From Chloroflexota bacterium (lineage in GTDB: Bacteria; Chloroflexota; Dormibacteria; Dormibacterales; Dormibacteraceae), in NCBI GenBank assembly GCA_005880175.1, contig VBJR01000014.1:23091-29468 (forward strand): a stretch of 6,378 nucleotides of DNA. Reading direction: 5' to 3'. Below, piece after piece: positions 5,348 through 6,378 of this stretch. The translations under genes were made by a program, and so were the position numbers. Numbering within the stretch: position 1 is the first letter of the stretch; every line of letters begins with the position of its first letter. The notes beneath the pieces are model-generated. The model saw only the letters and a list, made by a program, of their open reading frames with translations, was not told the DNA's origin and ran no database searches.

Positions 5348-6378
5348 TCAGAAGTGTCCGGAGGCGGCGCCGCTGGACGAGGTGACCGTGAACGTGTCGC
5401 CGGTCGTGGCGTGCGCGGTGCCCGAGCCCGAGATCTGGGCCGCGAACGTCCAGGTGCCGGGGTTCAGCGTCTGCCCGGCGCTCAGCGTGAACGTGTACGT
5501 GATCGTGGACGAGGTGCTGGCGTGGCTCTGCGTGAGCTGGCCGCCGGCCGTGTTGAACTGCCCGCCGAAGCTCAGGCCGCCGGTCTGCTGGACCGTGATC
5601 GTGATCGTCAGCGCGGTCAGCTGAGCCGTGTTGGTGAGCTTCAGGTCCTCCTCCGAGAAGAACGGGCTGCTCTGGGGCACCGAGGTCGCGGCCGTGACGC
5701 CGCCGCCCGACGCTGTCGGCGTCGGCGTGGGGCCGGTCGGCGTCGGGGTCGGGCCGGTCGGGGTCGGCGTCGGGTTCCCGGACAGCGCCGACTGGATGCC
5801 CGCCAGCATCTGCTGCTTCTGCGCGCTGGCCGCGGTGCTGTACTGGCTGTCGAGGAGGTCGTACGTGTCCTCGCCGTTCAGCGCCCAGTCCGTCCAGCCC
5901 ATCGCCGGCCGGGCGCCGATGAACGCGACCAGGCTGCTGAACCACTGGCCCTGGGAGCCAGCGCTCGTGCTGGAGAGGTCGGCGGCGTCGTTCAGGGTGC
6001 CGAACTCGCCCACCCACAGCGGCGCCGTGTTGCCGTCGTAGATGTAGGCCCAGTACTGGTTCCAGATGCTGCCCAGGCTCGCCGGCGTGGTCGAGCTGTT
6101 GAACCAGGCCTGCTGGAACAGGTTGGGCCCGTAGTCGTGCGCCGAGTAGATCAGCTGGTTCGGCTTGCTGAGCACGACGGGATGCGTCGCCACGCCCATC
6201 AGGTTGCCGCCCCACCACGTGGAGGCGAACCCGCTGGGCAGCGCGGCGTCGGGGAACATGCCGATCCCCTCGACCGCGATCAGGAGCTGCGGGTTGACGT
6301 TCAGGATGGCGTTGCCGGCCGTCTGGGCCGCCAGCTGAAAGTCGGTGTTGGGGTCGCCGGTGCCCCACGTCGCGCCCT
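5348..6378 (-). CDS. GH5 family endoglucanase (cellulase), C-terminal part with Pro/Thr linker and C-terminal beta-rich module (N-terminus beyond window)
   Basis: A secreted beta-1,4-glucanase that hydrolyses cellulose outside the cell. 342 residues are visible, ending at a TGA (5350-5348). Residues 1 to about 200 match the second half of the GH5 catalytic barrel as in Acidothermus E1: GATWGTGDPNTDF, then GNAILNVNPQLLIAVEGIG, WWGGNLMGV, YSAHDYGP with the conserved active-site His80, and PLWVGEFGT with Glu124 as the expected nucleophile (codon 6007-6005). TDWALNGEDTYDLLD supplies the late barrel strand. The acid/base Glu of the NEP motif should sit just upstream of residue 1, outside the window, together with the signal peptide. 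Residues 202-222 are three PTPTPT repeats, a typical extracellular linker. Residues about 227-342 form a Thr/Ser-rich, beta-strand-like module that I do not place in a named family; its position suggests carbohydrate binding. A strong hairpin follows the stop. GH5 assignment is confident; membership in the E1-like subfamily is likely. Confidence 0.93.
   Translation of the reverse strand, partial: GATWGTGDPNTDFQLAAQTAGNAILNVNPQLLIAVEGIGMFPDAALPSGFASTWWGGNLMGVATHPVVLSKPNQLIYSAHDYGPNLFQQAWFNSSTTPASLGSIWNQYWAYIYDGNTAPLWVGEFGTLNDAADLSSTSAGSQGQWFSSLVAFIGARPAMGWTDWALNGEDTYDLLDSQYSTAASAQKQQMLAGIQSALSGNPTPTPTGPTPTPTGPTPTPTASGGGVTAATSVPQSSPFFSEEDLKLTNTAQLTALTITITVQQTGGLSFGGQFNTAGGQLTQSHASTSSTITYTFTLSAGQTLNPGTWTFAAQISGSGTAHATTGDTFTVTSSSGAASGHF
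5711..5773 (-). repeat. Three 21-bp tandem repeats encoding the PTPTPT(G/A) linker of the cellulase
   Basis: Three consecutive 21-bp units encode PTPTPTG, PTPTPTG and PTPTPTA between the catalytic domain and the C-terminal module. The units differ slightly at the DNA level (mostly GTC/GGC versus GTC/GGG on the plus strand). Such Pro/Thr linkers are flexible, often glycosylated spacers in secreted cellulases, and the tandem units can expand or contract by slippage. Confidence 0.85.

Noticed and set aside
5635..5660. SEEDL in the cellulase C-terminal module resembles part of a c-Myc epitope tag
   Set aside because: Only five residues match, the stretch is embedded in a continuous natural domain with the same GC-rich codon use, and no vector sequence surrounds it.
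5711..5773. 21-bp tandem repeat considered as a CRISPR or other repeat array
   Set aside because: The units are directly adjacent with no spacers and encode an in-frame Pro/Thr linker, which explains them fully.
5271..6368. A 365-codon minus-strand frame overlapping the cellulase
   Set aside because: It is a frame-shifted reading rich in Arg, Gly, His and Pro, and it runs through the terminator hairpin. The other frame carries the GH5 motifs and a proper stop at 5348.

Overview
The window is uniformly very GC-rich, with strongly G/C-biased third codon positions. All three genes lie on the minus strand. The gene types (an Acidothermus E1-like GH5 cellulase with a Pro/Thr linker, a large COG1112-type helicase, and a fumarate-reductase/KstD-like flavoprotein) suggest a high-GC soil bacterium, most likely an actinobacterium in the broad sense. 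That assignment is an inference from composition and gene content; the window has no rRNA or tRNA to confirm it.

Reading along the minus strand, from high to low coordinates: (1) 6378 to 5348 is the 3' part of a secreted GH5 endoglucanase. It holds the second half of the catalytic domain, a (PTPTPTG)n linker and a C-terminal beta-rich module. The signal peptide and the catalytic acid/base lie outside the window. (2) 5347 to 5203 is a 145-bp intergenic gap. It contains a strong GC hairpin that looks like the cellulase terminator, a possible -10 box (TATACT), a 7-7-7 inverted repeat where transcription would start, and a very good ribosome binding site. (3) 5202 to 787 is one giant gene of 1471 codons. 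It encodes a superfamily 1 helicase (Upf1/DNA2/NAM7-like) with a helical insertion of about 640 residues between the Walker A and Walker B halves, and a C-terminal Vsr-like PD-(D/E)XK endonuclease domain. (4) 786 to 741 is a short gap with a 10-bp perfect inverted repeat that reaches the next start codon. (5) 740 to 1 is the N-terminal 246 codons of an FAD-dependent dehydrogenase that runs off the window.

The helicase-nuclease is the most interesting gene. It has a complete set of helicase motifs and a nuclease fused in one chain, an arrangement seen in antiviral and other nucleic-acid-processing systems. It appears to have its own promoter region and no partner gene in view. Its neighbours look metabolic, so nothing else here supports a defence island. 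The flavoprotein could be co-transcribed with it, but a hairpin over its ribosome binding region may separate their expression. No mobile element, CRISPR array or RNA gene was found.
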